Source: Deltaproteobacteria bacterium (GTDB lineage Bacteria > Myxococcota_A > UBA9160 > SZUA-336). From it: a DNA stretch of 59,995 bases. Made by a program: the position numbers and the translations under genes. Each line of letters starts with the position of its first letter. The first letter of the stretch is position 1. The notes under the pieces were generated by a model, which saw only the letters and a list, made by a program, of their open reading frames with translations, searched no databases and was not told where the DNA came from. This document shows, piece after piece, positions 23,275 to 32,140 of the stretch. The DNA lies in NCBI GenBank assembly GCA_019311115.1, contig JAFDDB010000007.1, positions 1 through 59,995 on the forward strand. Reading direction: 5' to 3'.

Positions 23275-24540
23275 ATGGCCTTCTCCGATGACATGGCAAG
23301 CCGCCTCGGCTACCTCGACCTGACCGACGATGACCGGGACGCTCTCCGCGGCCTACGGCCGCTGCTCGAGGAGCACGCGGAGTCGTTCGTCGCGGCGTTC
23401 TACCGCCACCTGCTCTCGTTCGAGGCCACGCGCGTGTTCCTCTTGGATCCACAGGTCAAGGACCGGCTGCTCGACAAGCAGCGCGAGTACCTGCTGAGCC
23501 TGGGCGACGCCAGCTTCGATGACGACTACGTCGACGGGCGCATCAAGATCGGTGAGGCGCACGAGCGCGTCGGCCTCGAGCCGCGCTGGTACCTGGGCGC
23601 GTACGCGCTCTACCTGCGCCTGCTCACACCGATCGTCATCGAGCACTACGCGCAGCGTCCGGGCGCCGCCGAAGGCACGTTGAACGCGCTGATCAAGGTC
23701 CTGATGCTCGACGCGCAGATAGCGATGGAAGCGTACATCCGGAGCCGGCAGCAGCAGCTCGAGTTCCTGACGCAGGAGCTCGCCGAGTCGAGCCGCCAGC
23801 TCGGCCGGGCGCACGAAGAGCAGAGCCTGGCGCTGCGCGCGACCACGCAGCGCGCCGTCGCCGCCGAGCGCCTGGCGTCGATCGGCACGCTCGTGGCCGG
23901 ACTCGCGCACGAGATCGGGACGCCCATGGGCGTGATCCAGGGCCACGCCGAGATGCTGGAGTCGTCGGTCCCCGTCTCGGACGAGCGCGGACGCTGGCGG
24001 CTGCGCACGATCCGCGACCAGATCGAGCGCATCTCGGGGATCATCCAGACGCTGCTCAACATCGCCCGGCCCCGTGAGCCCGAGCACGCGCCGGTCGAGC
24101 TACGCGAGACGGTGTCGGGGTGCCTGGAGTTCCTGGCCGAGAAGCTGCGCCGCCGCGGGATCGAGGTCTGCACCGACATGCCCTTCGCCGCGACCCTGGA
24201 CGGCGACCGGCAGAAGCTGCAGCAGGTCTTCCTGAACCTGTTCCTGAACGCCGCCGACGCCATGCCCGAGGGCGGCAAGCTCAGCGTAAGCATGGTGGCG
24301 GCCGGGGCGGACGGAGAGATCGAGATCCACATCTCCGACACGGGCCACGGGATCCCCGAGGCCTCGCTGACCCGCATCTTCGAGCCCTTCTACAGCACGA
24401 AGCCGGCGGGCCAGGGCAGCGGGCTCGGGCTGATGGTCGCCCAGGACATCGTGCACGAGCACGGCGGCTCGATCCGGGCCCACAGCGACCCGGACCAGGG
24501 GACCGAGTTCGTACTCCAGGTCCCCGCGCGCCGGGAGTAG
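23275..24540 (+). CDS. Globin-coupled sensor histidine kinase (421 aa)
   Basis: Residues 1-155 form a protoglobin/globin-coupled-sensor domain. The segment DGRIKIGEAHERVGLEPRWYLGAYALYLRLL carries the proximal haem histidine (H96). A coiled-coil linker leads to HisKA (ASIGTLVAGLAHEIGTPMGVIQGH, phospho-His212) and a HATPase with NLFLNAADAMPEGGK, SDTGHGIPE and GSGLGLMVA. It is soluble, with no membrane segments. Such domains bind oxygen or nitric oxide at haem, so this kinase probably reports oxygen to the NtrC-type regulator encoded 149 bp downstream. In gene context it takes the place that the haem-GAF kinases DosS/DosT hold in mycobacteria. Confidence 0.9.
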   Translation: MAFSDDMASRLGYLDLTDDDRDALRGLRPLLEEHAESFVAAFYRHLLSFEATRVFLLDPQVKDRLLDKQREYLLSLGDASFDDDYVDGRIKIGEAHERVGLEPRWYLGAYALYLRLLTPIVIEHYAQRPGAAEGTLNALIKVLMLDAQIAMEAYIRSRQQQLEFLTQELAESSRQLGRAHEEQSLALRATTQRAVAAERLASIGTLVAGLAHEIGTPMGVIQGHAEMLESSVPVSDERGRWRLRTIRDQIERISGIIQTLLNIARPREPEHAPVELRETVSGCLEFLAEKLRRRGIEVCTDMPFAATLDGDRQKLQQVFLNLFLNAADAMPEGGKLSVSMVAAGADGEIEIHISDTGHGIPEASLTRIFEPFYSTKPAGQGSGLGLMVAQDIVHEHGGSIRAHSDPDQGTEFVLQVPARRE

Positions 24541-24575
24541 CCGACCCGCTGCGGGCGTGAAGTCTGGCCCCAGGG

Positions 24576-24605
24576 TTGTGCCAAATCACCACATAGGGCC
24601 ATAAT
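24576..24605 (+). promoter_or_regulatory. Sigma-70-type promoter with overlapping dyad before the NtrC-type regulator
   Basis: TTGTGC and CATAAT are 18 bp apart. TGTGCCAAATCACCACA at 24577-24593 overlaps this promoter and agrees with the activator dyad at 19338 at 12 of 17 positions. Binding there could give autoregulation. Confidence 0.4.
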
Positions 24606-24689
24606 AGCTCACATGAAAGGCATGACGCCTCGCCTGCTGCGCTCCTGCGGCCCGGTGGACGAGGCATGAGTCCTGCTATGGAGCACCCC

Positions 24690-26069
24690 ATGGCCATCCC
24701 ACACTCCGTGCTCGTAGTCGACGATGACGCGCCCATGCGCGAAATGCTGGTCTCGCTCCTCGATGAGGAGGGCATAGAGAGCACTACCGCCAACGGCGCC
24801 GAGCAGGCGCTCGAGCTGCTCGGCGAGCGGGACTTCGAGGTCATCCTCTCCGACATCCGCATGCCCGGGAAGGACGGCGTCGAGTTCACCGGCGAGCTGC
24901 GCGAGCTGCGGCCGCTCACGCCCGTGATCCTGATGACGGCGTTCGGGAGCATCGACTCGGCGGTCGACGCGATGCGCGCCGGCGCCTTCGACTACATCAC
25001 CAAGCCCTTCCGGCGCGACGTGATCCTGGCCAGCCTGGAGCGCGCCTTCGAGCGGCGGGTGCTCGAGGACGAGAACCGCCGGCTGCGCCGCGCGGTCGAC
25101 CGTTCGACCTCGTTCGGTGACCTGATCGGGGCGAGTCCCGCCATGCACGAGCTCTTCGCGCTGATCCGCAAGGTCTCGAGCAACCGCAGCAGCGTGCTGA
25201 TCACGGGAGAGAGCGGGACGGGCAAGGACGTGGTCGCGCGCACGCTGCACTTCACCGGCGCGCGCGCGGACCAGCCGTTCGTGCCCATCAACTGCACCGC
25301 GATGCCCGAGGGTCTGCTCGAGAGCGAGCTCTTCGGTCACGTGCGCGGCGCGTTCACCGGCGCGCACACCGCGAAGAAGGGACTCTTTGAGGAGGCCGCC
25401 GGCGGCACGCTGTTCCTGGACGAGATCGGCGACATGCCGATCGGCCTGCAGGGCAAGCTCCTGCGCGTGGTCCAGGACGGCGAGGTCCGCCCCGTGGGCA
25501 GCAACCGCTCGGTGAAGGTAGACGTCCGCGTGATCACGGCGACGAACCGCGACCTGAAGGCCGAGGTCGACGCCGGCCGCTTCCGCAAGGACCTGTACTA
25601 CCGTCTCAACGTGATCCCGATCCACATGCCGCCGCTCCGCGAGCGGCCCGAGGACATCCCACTGCTCGCCGAAGCCTTCGTGCGCAAGCACTCGGGCAGT
25701 GACGCGCGCGGGATCTCGCGCAGCGCGCTCGACCGGCTGACGCGCTGCGAGTGGGAAGGGAACGCGCGCGAGCTCGAGAACACGATCGAGCGCTCGCTGG
25801 CGCTGTCGTCGGTGCGCGAGCTGCACGCCGAGGACCTGTCCCTGCCGGACGACGGGCTGGCCTGCGACCGCCGTCCCGAGGACAGCCTGCTCGGCATGTC
25901 GGTAGACCGGCGGCTGACGCTGCGCGAGCTGGGAGACCTGTATATCGAACGCATCCTGGAGCTCTGCGACGGCAACAAGGTGCAGGCGGCGAAGATCCTG
26001 GGGATCAACCGCCGGACGTTGTACCGCCGCGGAGAGCACGCCGACCCGACGGCCGCACAGGCGGGCTGA
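24690..26069 (+). CDS. NtrC-family sigma-54-dependent response regulator (459 aa)
   Basis: A receiver domain ([10 protein letters not shown], phospho-acceptor D55 in [18 protein letters not shown]) is joined to an AAA+ domain. The latter has Walker A GESGTGKD, the sigma-54-contacting loop [20 protein letters not shown] and the arginine region [15 protein letters not shown], then a Fis-type helix-turn-helix ending [17 protein letters not shown]. The intact GAFTGA loop shows it can activate sigma-54 RNA polymerase. I prefer the ATG at 24690 (GGAG eight bases upstream) to the one at 24666. It pairs with the globin-coupled kinase just upstream and is a strong candidate activator of the sigma-54 promoters at 10628, 12711, 13679 and 19391. 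Confidence 0.93.
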   Translation: MAIPHSVLVVDDDAPMREMLVSLLDEEGIESTTANGAEQALELLGERDFEVILSDIRMPGKDGVEFTGELRELRPLTPVILMTAFGSIDSAVDAMRAGAFDYITKPFRRDVILASLERAFERRVLEDENRRLRRAVDRSTSFGDLIGASPAMHELFALIRKVSSNRSSVLITGESGTGKDVVARTLHFTGARADQPFVPINCTAMPEGLLESELFGHVRGAFTGAHTAKKGLFEEAAGGTLFLDEIGDMPIGLQGKLLRVVQDGEVRPVGSNRSVKVDVRVITATNRDLKAEVDAGRFRKDLYYRLNVIPIHMPPLRERPEDIPLLAEAFVRKHSGSDARGISRSALDRLTRCEWEGNARELENTIERSLALSSVRELHAEDLSLPDDGLACDRRPEDSLLGMSVDRRLTLRELGDLYIERILELCDGNKVQAAKILGINRRTLYRRGEHADPTAAQAG

Positions 26070-26081
26070 AAGAAGGGAACC

Positions 26082-26969
26082 ATGAAACAGATTCTGGTCG
26101 CGACCGACTTCTCCGCGCACGCCGAGCGCGCCCTCGAGTACGCTCTTGCGCTGGCCAAGCTCTTCGACGCGAAGCTCGAGCTGATGACGTCGGCCTGGGT
26201 TCCGCCGATCGTGACTTCGGATCCCGTTCCGCTCAGCATCGGCGGCGTGACCGTCCCCGCGGGCTTCCTGCAGGCCGCCCGCGAGCAGGCTGCCGCGCGT
26301 CTCGACGCAGCGGCCGCTCCGCTGCGCGAGGCCGGGATCGACGTCACGTGTACGGTAATGCTCGAGGAGCCGTCCTCGGCCATCTGCGCGCACGCCGAGG
26401 AGATCCACGCGGACCTGCTCGCGCTCGGAACGCGCGGGCTGTCGGGCCTGAAGCACGTGTTGATCGGCAGCGTCGCCGAGCGCACCGCGCGGAACGCCCC
26501 CTGCCCGGTGTTGACCGCACACTCGGACTCGCCGCCTGCCGGCGCGTTTCAAAAGCTGCTGGTCCCGACGGATTTCTCGGACACCGCCCAGGGCGCGCTC
26601 CGCTTCGCACAGGCGATCGCCGCCAAGAGCGGCGGCACGCTGCTGCTCCAGCACGCGAGCCACATCCCGATCAGCCTCGAGACCGACGCATTCCGGCTCG
26701 ACGCTCCGGTGTTCGAGGGGCTCGAGCGAGAGGCCCAGCGCAAGCTGGCCGAGGTCGAGAAAGGCCTCGACGTGGCGACCGAAAGCTTCGTCACGCGCGG
26801 GATCCCCGACGTCGAGATCGTCGAGCAGGCGCGGGAGCAGGGCGCCGACCTGATCGTGATGGGAACGCGCGGCCGCACCGGCCTGGCCCACCTGCTGCTG
26901 GGCAGCACCGCGGAGCGCGTGATCCGCCGCGCCACCGCGCCGGTCATCTCGGTCGGCAGGCACGGCTGA
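26082..26969 (+). CDS. Tandem universal stress protein (295 aa)
   Basis: Two Usp domains in one chain. The first starts MKQILVATDFSAHAERALEYA and ends LGTRGLSGLKHVLIGSVAERTARNAPCPV. The second starts KLLVPTDFSDTAQGALRFA and ends VMGTRGRTGLAHLLLGSTAERVIRRATAPV, where the ATP-binding motif is best kept. It begins 12 bp after the regulator gene with AAGGGAACC upstream, so it is probably in the same transcript. Tandem Usp proteins are typical of dormancy-type regulons. Confidence 0.92.
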   Translation: MKQILVATDFSAHAERALEYALALAKLFDAKLELMTSAWVPPIVTSDPVPLSIGGVTVPAGFLQAAREQAAARLDAAAAPLREAGIDVTCTVMLEEPSSAICAHAEEIHADLLALGTRGLSGLKHVLIGSVAERTARNAPCPVLTAHSDSPPAGAFQKLLVPTDFSDTAQGALRFAQAIAAKSGGTLLLQHASHIPISLETDAFRLDAPVFEGLEREAQRKLAEVEKGLDVATESFVTRGIPDVEIVEQAREQGADLIVMGTRGRTGLAHLLLGSTAERVIRRATAPVISVGRHG

Positions 26970-27000
26970 CGCCCCGGACACGGGTGCAGCGGCGGGCGCG

Positions 27001-27345
27001 CCCGGAGTCGAAGCGGGGACGGCGTCGGCCGGCGGCTCCGAGCTGCCGGCCTGGCTGCGGACGGTAGCAGCACGTCTGCCGAGTGCCGGCTCGGGCGCAC
27101 TCGTCGCGCGCGCCTTCCACTGCGCACTGGCGCTGCTCTTCGGCATCGCCTTCGCGTCCCTCGCCGCGCAGGTAGACGTCCTGATCGGCAGCCGCGGCCT
27201 GCTGCCGATCGCCTCGCTGCTCGACGAGCTGCGCGCGGCGGGAACGGTCGGCTTCTTCGACTTCCCGACGCTGTTCTGGCTCGGCGCGGACGACTCCTGG
27301 ATCTCGGCGGGCATCGGTCTCGGCCTGGCGCTCTCGACACTCGCG
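27001..27345 (+). other. Probable N-terminal coding extension of the LMF1-like gene without a standard start codon
   Basis: The frame of the downstream gene stays open from 26923. From about 27040 it encodes family-like sequence (ALVARAFHCALALLFGIAF, VDVLIGSRGLLPI, GFFDFPTLFWLGADDSW). No ATG, GTG or TTG occurs in this frame before 27346. A CTG start (for example 27043 or 27052), a frameshift, or a sequence error would explain it. Confidence 0.55.
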
Positions 27346-28527
27346 ATGTTCGGGATCTTCCCGCGCGCGTGCTTCGCGCTCCTCGTCCCGCTCTACCTGA
27401 GCTACGCGGCCGCCGGCCGGGACCTGCTCGCGTTCCAGTGGGACAGCCTGCTGCTCGAGTGCGGACTGCTCGCGGTCTTCCTGCCGCGCGACCGCGAGGC
27501 CTCCTGGATCCACCTGCTCTTCCGCGTGCTGCTCTTCAAGGTGTACTTCGAGTCGGGCCTGGCCAAGTGGCAGTCGTCGCTCGGAGACTGGCACGACGGC
27601 TCGGCTATGACGCTGTACTACGAGACCGCTCCGCTCCCGACGCTGCTCGCCTGGTACGCGCACCAGCTTCCGGAGTGGTGGCACCACCTGGAGAGCCGCG
27701 CGACGCTGGTGCTCGAGCTGGCGGTCCCGTTCGGAGTGTTCGGCGGCCGCCGGCTGCGCCTGGCCGCGTTCTTCGCGCTGACCGGCTTTCAGCTGCTGAA
27801 CCTGGCGACGGCGAACTACGGCTTCTTCGTCTACCTGGTGCTGTCGCTGCACCTCTTCCTGCTGGACGACCGCGACCTGCGCTGGCTGCCGGAGTGGCTT
27901 CGCAGACCGCGCGCACCCGCTGCACCGCGACGCGTACCACGGCGCTGGGAGCCGGCGCGGCGCGCGGCCGCGATCGCCCTCTGCGTCTTCTTCGCGGTGG
28001 CTTCGTCGGTCCAGGCGCTGCGCACGTTCACCGACCTGCCCCGCCTGCGTGAGCTGACCGAGCCGCTCCAGTCCGCCTGGGAGCCGTTCCGCCTGGTGAA
28101 CACCTACCACCTGTTCGGACACATCACGCGCGAACGCATCGAAGCCGAGTTCCAGACGCGCCAAGGCGACACCTGGACGCCCCACGACTTCTGGTACAAG
28201 GCGGGCCCACTCGACCGCGCCCCGCCGTTCGTGGCGCCTCACCAGCCGCGCGTCGACTTCCGGCTCTGGTTCTACGGACTCGGCTTCCGGCGCGGCGTGC
28301 CGCGCTACGCGGGCACGTTGCTCCACCGCATGTGCACGGACCCCGCGGCGGTCGAGCCGCTCTTCACGTCTCCCCTGCCGGCCTCCCCCGAGGCCGTGCG
28401 CATCGTCTTCGGCCGCTACCACTTCACCACGCCCGACGAACGCGAGGCCACCGGCGCCTGGTGGAAGAGGAGATGGCTCGCCATGATCCCCGAGGTCTCC
28501 TGCGCCGAAGCGCGTGGGGACCCCTGA
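27346..28527 (+). CDS. Lipase maturation factor-like/HTTM membrane protein
   Basis: The protein is a multi-pass membrane protein of the lipase maturation factor (LMF1) family: LLAFQWDSLLLECGLLAVFLPRD, KVYFESGLAKWQSSLGDWHDGSAMTLYYETAPLPT, RATLVLELAVPFGVF and ANYGFFVYLVLSLHLFLLDDRDL. Its C-terminal domain includes NTYHLFGHITRERIEAEFQT and LWFYGLGFRRGVPRYAGTLLHRM. The first standard start codon is the ATG at 27346, yet the frame encodes conserved family sequence upstream (see the preceding entry), so this start is too late. Bacterial members have no proven role. It ends just before the enoyl-CoA hydratase promoter. Confidence 0.82.
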   Translation: MFGIFPRACFALLVPLYLSYAAAGRDLLAFQWDSLLLECGLLAVFLPRDREASWIHLLFRVLLFKVYFESGLAKWQSSLGDWHDGSAMTLYYETAPLPTLLAWYAHQLPEWWHHLESRATLVLELAVPFGVFGGRRLRLAAFFALTGFQLLNLATANYGFFVYLVLSLHLFLLDDRDLRWLPEWLRRPRAPAAPRRVPRRWEPARRAAAIALCVFFAVASSVQALRTFTDLPRLRELTEPLQSAWEPFRLVNTYHLFGHITRERIEAEFQTRQGDTWTPHDFWYKAGPLDRAPPFVAPHQPRVDFRLWFYGLGFRRGVPRYAGTLLHRMCTDPAAVEPLFTSPLPASPEAVRIVFGRYHFTTPDEREATGAWWKRRWLAMIPEVSCAEARGDP

Positions 28528-28533
28528 TATACT
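28528..28533 (+). promoter_or_regulatory. -10 element (TATACT) before the enoyl-CoA hydratase gene
   Basis: TATACT directly follows the stop of the LMF1-like gene and lies 25 bp before a GGGAGGAG ribosome binding site. The -35 region is not conserved. Confidence 0.4.
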
Positions 28534-28558
28534 CGGCCCTCGCAGGGAGGAGAGCACA

Positions 28559-29398
28559 ATGGCCGCGAGCGCCGATCGGATCATCGAGACGGGAACCGAC
28601 CACCTTCAGGCACGCGTCACGGAACGCGTCGCCATCCTGACCATGAACCGGCCCGAGCGGCGCAACGCGCTGTCGGGCGAGATGCTCGCGGGACTGGAGC
28701 AGGCGCTTCGCGACGCCGAGACGGCCGCCGACGTGGGCTGCGTCGTGCTGACGGGCGCGGGCGGCGGGTTCTGCTCCGGCGGGGACGTGAAGGGCATGGC
28801 CGCGGGCGGCGGTGGCGAGGGACCGCGGCCGACGCTCGACGAGGCGATCCACTCGCAGCGGCTGTCCCAGCGGAACACCGCGGGGCGACTCTGGGCGATG
28901 CCCAAGCCGACCCTCGCCTCGCTCCCGGGTCCGGCCGCCGGCGCCGGACTGTCCCTGGCACTCGCCTGCGACCTCCGGATCGCGTCCGAGAACGCGATCA
29001 TGACCACGGCCTTCGCGAAGGTCGGCTTCAGCGGGGACTACGGCGGGACGTTCTTCCTGACCCAGCTCGTCGGCGCCGCGAAGGCGCGCGAGCTGTACCT
29101 GCTCTCGGATCGCGTGGACGCCAAGGAAGCCGAGCGGCTCGGCCTGGTGAACCGCGTGGTGCCGGAGAGCGCGCTCGAGGAGCAGACCCTCGAGCTGGCG
29201 AAGCGGCTCGCTCACGGCCCGACGGTCGCGTACCGCTACATGAAGGAGAACATCAACCGCGCACTGACCGGAGCCGGCATGGAGGAGTGCCTCGACCTGG
29301 AGGCGACCCACCACGTGCACGCGGGGCTGACCGAGGACCACCGCGCGGCGGTGCGCGCGTTCGTCGAGAAGAAGACGCCGACCTTCAAGGGGCGCTAG
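28559..29398 (+). CDS. Enoyl-CoA hydratase/isomerase family protein (279 aa)
   Basis: Crotonase fold motifs are clear: AILTMNRPERRNALSGEML, the first oxyanion region GAGGGFCSGGDVKGM, and the second PTLASLPGPAAGAGLSLALACDLRIASENA. The position of the usual catalytic glutamates is occupied by FSGDYGGTF, so it may be an isomerase or another crotonase reaction and not a classical hydratase. The ATG at 28559 has a strong GGGAGGAG site. It stands alone between the LMF1-like gene and a non-coding inverted-repeat element. Confidence 0.9.
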   Translation: MAASADRIIETGTDHLQARVTERVAILTMNRPERRNALSGEMLAGLEQALRDAETAADVGCVVLTGAGGGFCSGGDVKGMAAGGGGEGPRPTLDEAIHSQRLSQRNTAGRLWAMPKPTLASLPGPAAGAGLSLALACDLRIASENAIMTTAFAKVGFSGDYGGTFFLTQLVGAAKARELYLLSDRVDAKEAERLGLVNRVVPESALEEQTLELAKRLAHGPTVAYRYMKENINRALTGAGMEECLDLEATHHVHAGLTEDHRAAVRAFVEKKTPTFKGR

Positions 29399-29413
29399 CC
29401 CGGCGCTGGAACT

Positions 29414-29520
29414 GGCGTGGAGACGGCGGTCGGTCCCGGAGCCTGTGGGCCGTGGGCCCCTGGCCCTTCGGGCCTGTCCCGCACTCGGCCCTCAGGCTCC
29501 GGGACCGACCGCCTCCGCAC
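29414..29520 (+). repeat. Structured repeat element, left copy
   Basis: The core has a perfect 21-bp stem (29425-29445 with 29493-29513). Its 47-nt interior contains a second hairpin GGCCC-TTC-GGGCC and the string CTGTCCCGCACTCGGCCCT, which is shared exactly with the right copy in reverse orientation. Confidence 0.7.
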
Positions 29521-29672
29521 GTTCGAGAGCGGGCGCTTCTGGAGGGGGGGCACGGCTGCCGCGTTCGGCGGCTATGTGCGTCGATTCGAGCTTCTGTTCT
29601 CACCGCGGTGGTGCACGACCTGGTGCCTCTACGAAACCTGGGAGGTGCGGCGGGACGGGCCTGCCGCGGGGC

Positions 29673-29785
29673 GTGCAGAGGCGGTCGGGGCCCGGCGACT
29701 GAGGGCCGAGTGCGGGACAGGCCCATAGGGCCAGGGGCCCTGCTCTGGACCACAGGCGTCGGGCCCCGACCGCCGTCTCCGCGCC
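29673..29785 (-). repeat. Structured repeat element, right copy (inverted)
   Basis: This is the reverse complement of the left copy with scattered changes. Its outer stem is 15 bp perfect (29680-29694 with 29760-29774), and the inner hairpin is GGCCC-ATA-GGGCC. Where the stems differ from the left copy, both sides change so that pairing is kept. Confidence 0.7.
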
Positions 29786-29798
29786 TCTCAGGAGCAAG

Positions 29799-32117
29799 CT
29801 AGCCGCGGCGGAGGCTCTCTCGGTCGATCACCAGGTTGGACGTCGAGCGCAGCAGCTCGTCTGCCATTTCGGCGCGCTTCGCACGCGGCCGTTCGGCAGG
29901 ACGCGGGCGCTGCGCGGCTCGGGCGGGGTCGAGCCTGGGTCGAAGGGCGCGCGCAAGCTCCGGCGGCAGGGTCACGTCCAGGTACTCGAGCGCGGTTCCG
30001 CGCAGGTACGGGTCGCTCCCGAACAGGGCGGCGAGCGTGGACGCCATGACCTCGCGCTCGCCCGCCAGACCGAGCAGCGTGAATACGTGCTCGAGGCTGC
30101 GGTCGATCCGCTTCAGGGAAGCCTGCGAGCCCGAATCGAGCAGCACCGAGCGCGGGTCGGTCGGCCGACGGCGGCCCTGGCGCTCCCAGGTCCGGTCGTC
30201 GACGCCGAGCTCCTCGAGCGCGATCGCCTGCGCGTGCGCGACGGGCAGCACGCGATCCGGGTGACGCGCACCGATGCGCGCCGCGGACTGCGCCGCGTGG
30301 TAGCGCAGGTCGAAGTCCTCTAGCGCTTCGTGGGGATCGGAGAGCCGCCGTGGCTCGCGGAGCAGACGGCCGAGACCGTCGAGCGCCCGCGGCTCGTCGC
30401 AGCCCTCGAGCACGCGCGCCAGTCGCTGGCGCACGGGGTACGGCTGGGACGGATCGACCAGCCAGTCGACCAGCTGACCGGGCGCACGCGACGCGGCGCG
30501 CGCCAGGAACGCGGCGGCCTCGTCGGCGGAGGTTCCCGCGAGCAGCGAAACCGCGTGCGGTACCAGCAGCCTCGGGTCCCCCTTGAAGCCGCGCAGCGCC
30601 CGCCGCACCAGGCCGGCGTCGCCGGAGTGGAGCGCGGCGACGTGGTCGGCAACCGAGTCGAGCGCCGCCGGTCCGGCTCCGCCCTCTTCGGGCGGCGCCC
30701 CGTCGGAGTCGGGGACGGACTCAGAGCCGGACGGCTTCGGAATCCCGCCGCGCTGGCGGATTTCCTGCAGGATCGCCTCGCGGTCGAGGCCGACGCGGGT
30801 GCCCGCGATCGTGGCCGCCGTGGTGGCGTCGACGAGGCTCTCGTCGTGGAACTCGATCTGTCCGGCGCGCAGGCTTCCCGCCAGCTGGAGCACGTAGCCG
30901 CGCTCGAGCGAGCGCACCGCGACCAGCGCACCGGTAGCGGCGACCACGGCCGCACCCACCACGAGGGCGATCGGCAGCGACGGGAGAAACGTGAGCCCGG
31001 CCAGGATCAGGCCGCTGGTCACGAGGTCGCCGCCCCGCTGCGCGCCGATGTCTACGAAGATCTTCGTCGGCCGCTTCTTGGCCGGCGCGAGCGGGGTGTA
31101 GAGCAGCTCGAAGGCGCTGCGGAAGAGCGAGTTCGCCGCGATCATGCCGAGGCCGCGCGCCACCGCCGTGGTCCAGAGCCGCGTGAAGATCGTGGCCGCG
31201 ATCCCGCTCACCAGCACCAGGACGGGGAAGCTCAGCATGGCCACGCCCAGGCCGAAGCGGCGCAGCACGCGCGATCCGACCGAGGCCTGCAGCAGGAAGC
31301 CCAGGATCCCCGTCACCGTGTAGAAGACCGCGAAGAAGCGCAGCAGCGGCTCGCCGTCGGCGAACCGTGCGTCGGCCTCGAACTTGACCGCGTAGTCGAG
31401 CAGCGTGTCGGCCATGGCGCAGAGCGCCACGAGCACCATCATCTGCTGCAGGTAGGGAGTATCGCGCAGCGCGCGCAGTCCAGCCGGCACGCCGACGGCC
31501 GCGGGCGCCCCGCGGGCGGTGCGTGGCGGCGCACCGATCCCGCGTACGAAGAACGCGGAGGCCGCGTGCAGCAGCGCCATGAAGATCAGCATGGCAGGGA
31601 GCCCGAAGAAGACCGACATGCGCTCCGCGGCCAGTCCGCCGAGCACGCCGCCGGCGGCGGCCGCCGCGGCGACGCGCCCGATCGTCTGGCGCGCCGTGTG
31701 CGGGTCGAAGCGCTCGTTGATCACGGACCAGAACCCGCTGATGAGCACCGCACCGAAGAGGGCCAGGTGCACGTACAGCAGGACGGAGCCGGCCTCGGGC
31801 GAGACCTGGAGCAGCGCCCACTCCCCGACCAGGAACGCCGCGCTGGCCAGGAAGGCCAGCGGCAGCACCCGCGCCGGGCCGAACCGACCGAGCCAGTGCG
31901 AGAACGCGAACGCGCTGGCGATCGACGCGATGGCCGAGCCGATCATCACCTTGGGGAGATCCGTCGCGTCGAAGTACGACAGGAAGAGCGCGTCGCGGCT
32001 GGCGCGTCCCGCAACGTGGCCCGCGATCATGGTCCCGGCCCCGAGGATCGCGAAGACGACCTCGGGGCTCGTGCGGAGGAGCCGCCCGGCTCCGGGCTCT
32101 GGTGGCGCGGCGCTCAT
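29799..32117 (-). CDS. Npt1/TlcC-like nucleotide-transporter-type membrane protein with HEAT-like C-terminus (772 aa)
   Basis: The first ~420 residues hold about twelve membrane segments with MFS/ADP-ATP translocase-like features (GHVAGRASRDALFLSYFDATDLPKVMIGSAIASI, GFWSVINERFDPHTARQTIGRVAAAAAAGGVLGGLAAE). The remaining ~350 residues are soluble and helical, with HEAT-like units (ALHSGDAGLVRRALRGFKGDPRLLVPHAVSLLAG and others). Similar Npt1/Npt2 proteins are found in free-living bacteria, where transport of ATP is unproven. It is divergent from the serine hydrolase gene with only 23 bp between start codons. Confidence 0.78.
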   Translation of the reverse strand: MSAAPPEPGAGRLLRTSPEVVFAILGAGTMIAGHVAGRASRDALFLSYFDATDLPKVMIGSAIASIASAFAFSHWLGRFGPARVLPLAFLASAAFLVGEWALLQVSPEAGSVLLYVHLALFGAVLISGFWSVINERFDPHTARQTIGRVAAAAAAGGVLGGLAAERMSVFFGLPAMLIFMALLHAASAFFVRGIGAPPRTARGAPAAVGVPAGLRALRDTPYLQQMMVLVALCAMADTLLDYAVKFEADARFADGEPLLRFFAVFYTVTGILGFLLQASVGSRVLRRFGLGVAMLSFPVLVLVSGIAATIFTRLWTTAVARGLGMIAANSLFRSAFELLYTPLAPAKKRPTKIFVDIGAQRGGDLVTSGLILAGLTFLPSLPIALVVGAAVVAATGALVAVRSLERGYVLQLAGSLRAGQIEFHDESLVDATTAATIAGTRVGLDREAILQEIRQRGGIPKPSGSESVPDSDGAPPEEGGAGPAALDSVADHVAALHSGDAGLVRRALRGFKGDPRLLVPHAVSLLAGTSADEAAAFLARAASRAPGQLVDWLVDPSQPYPVRQRLARVLEGCDEPRALDGLGRLLREPRRLSDPHEALEDFDLRYHAAQSAARIGARHPDRVLPVAHAQAIALEELGVDDRTWERQGRRRPTDPRSVLLDSGSQASLKRIDRSLEHVFTLLGLAGEREVMASTLAALFGSDPYLRGTALEYLDVTLPPELARALRPRLDPARAAQRPRPAERPRAKRAEMADELLRSTSNLVIDRESLRRG

Positions 32118-32140
32118 ACCGTCATATTGCCCCAGTCACG

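Larger units (their letters stand above)
29399..29798. other. 400-bp convergent intergenic stretch holding a paired inverted element
   Basis: No credible gene: all ORFs here overlap one another and consist of low-complexity shadows. The stretch lies between convergent genes and is dominated by two ~100-nt elements in opposite orientation, entered separately. Confidence 0.7.

Noticed and set aside
27606-27611. TATGAC in the LMF1-like gene as a further operator copy
   Set aside because: It is a lone half-site inside coding sequence without the right arm.
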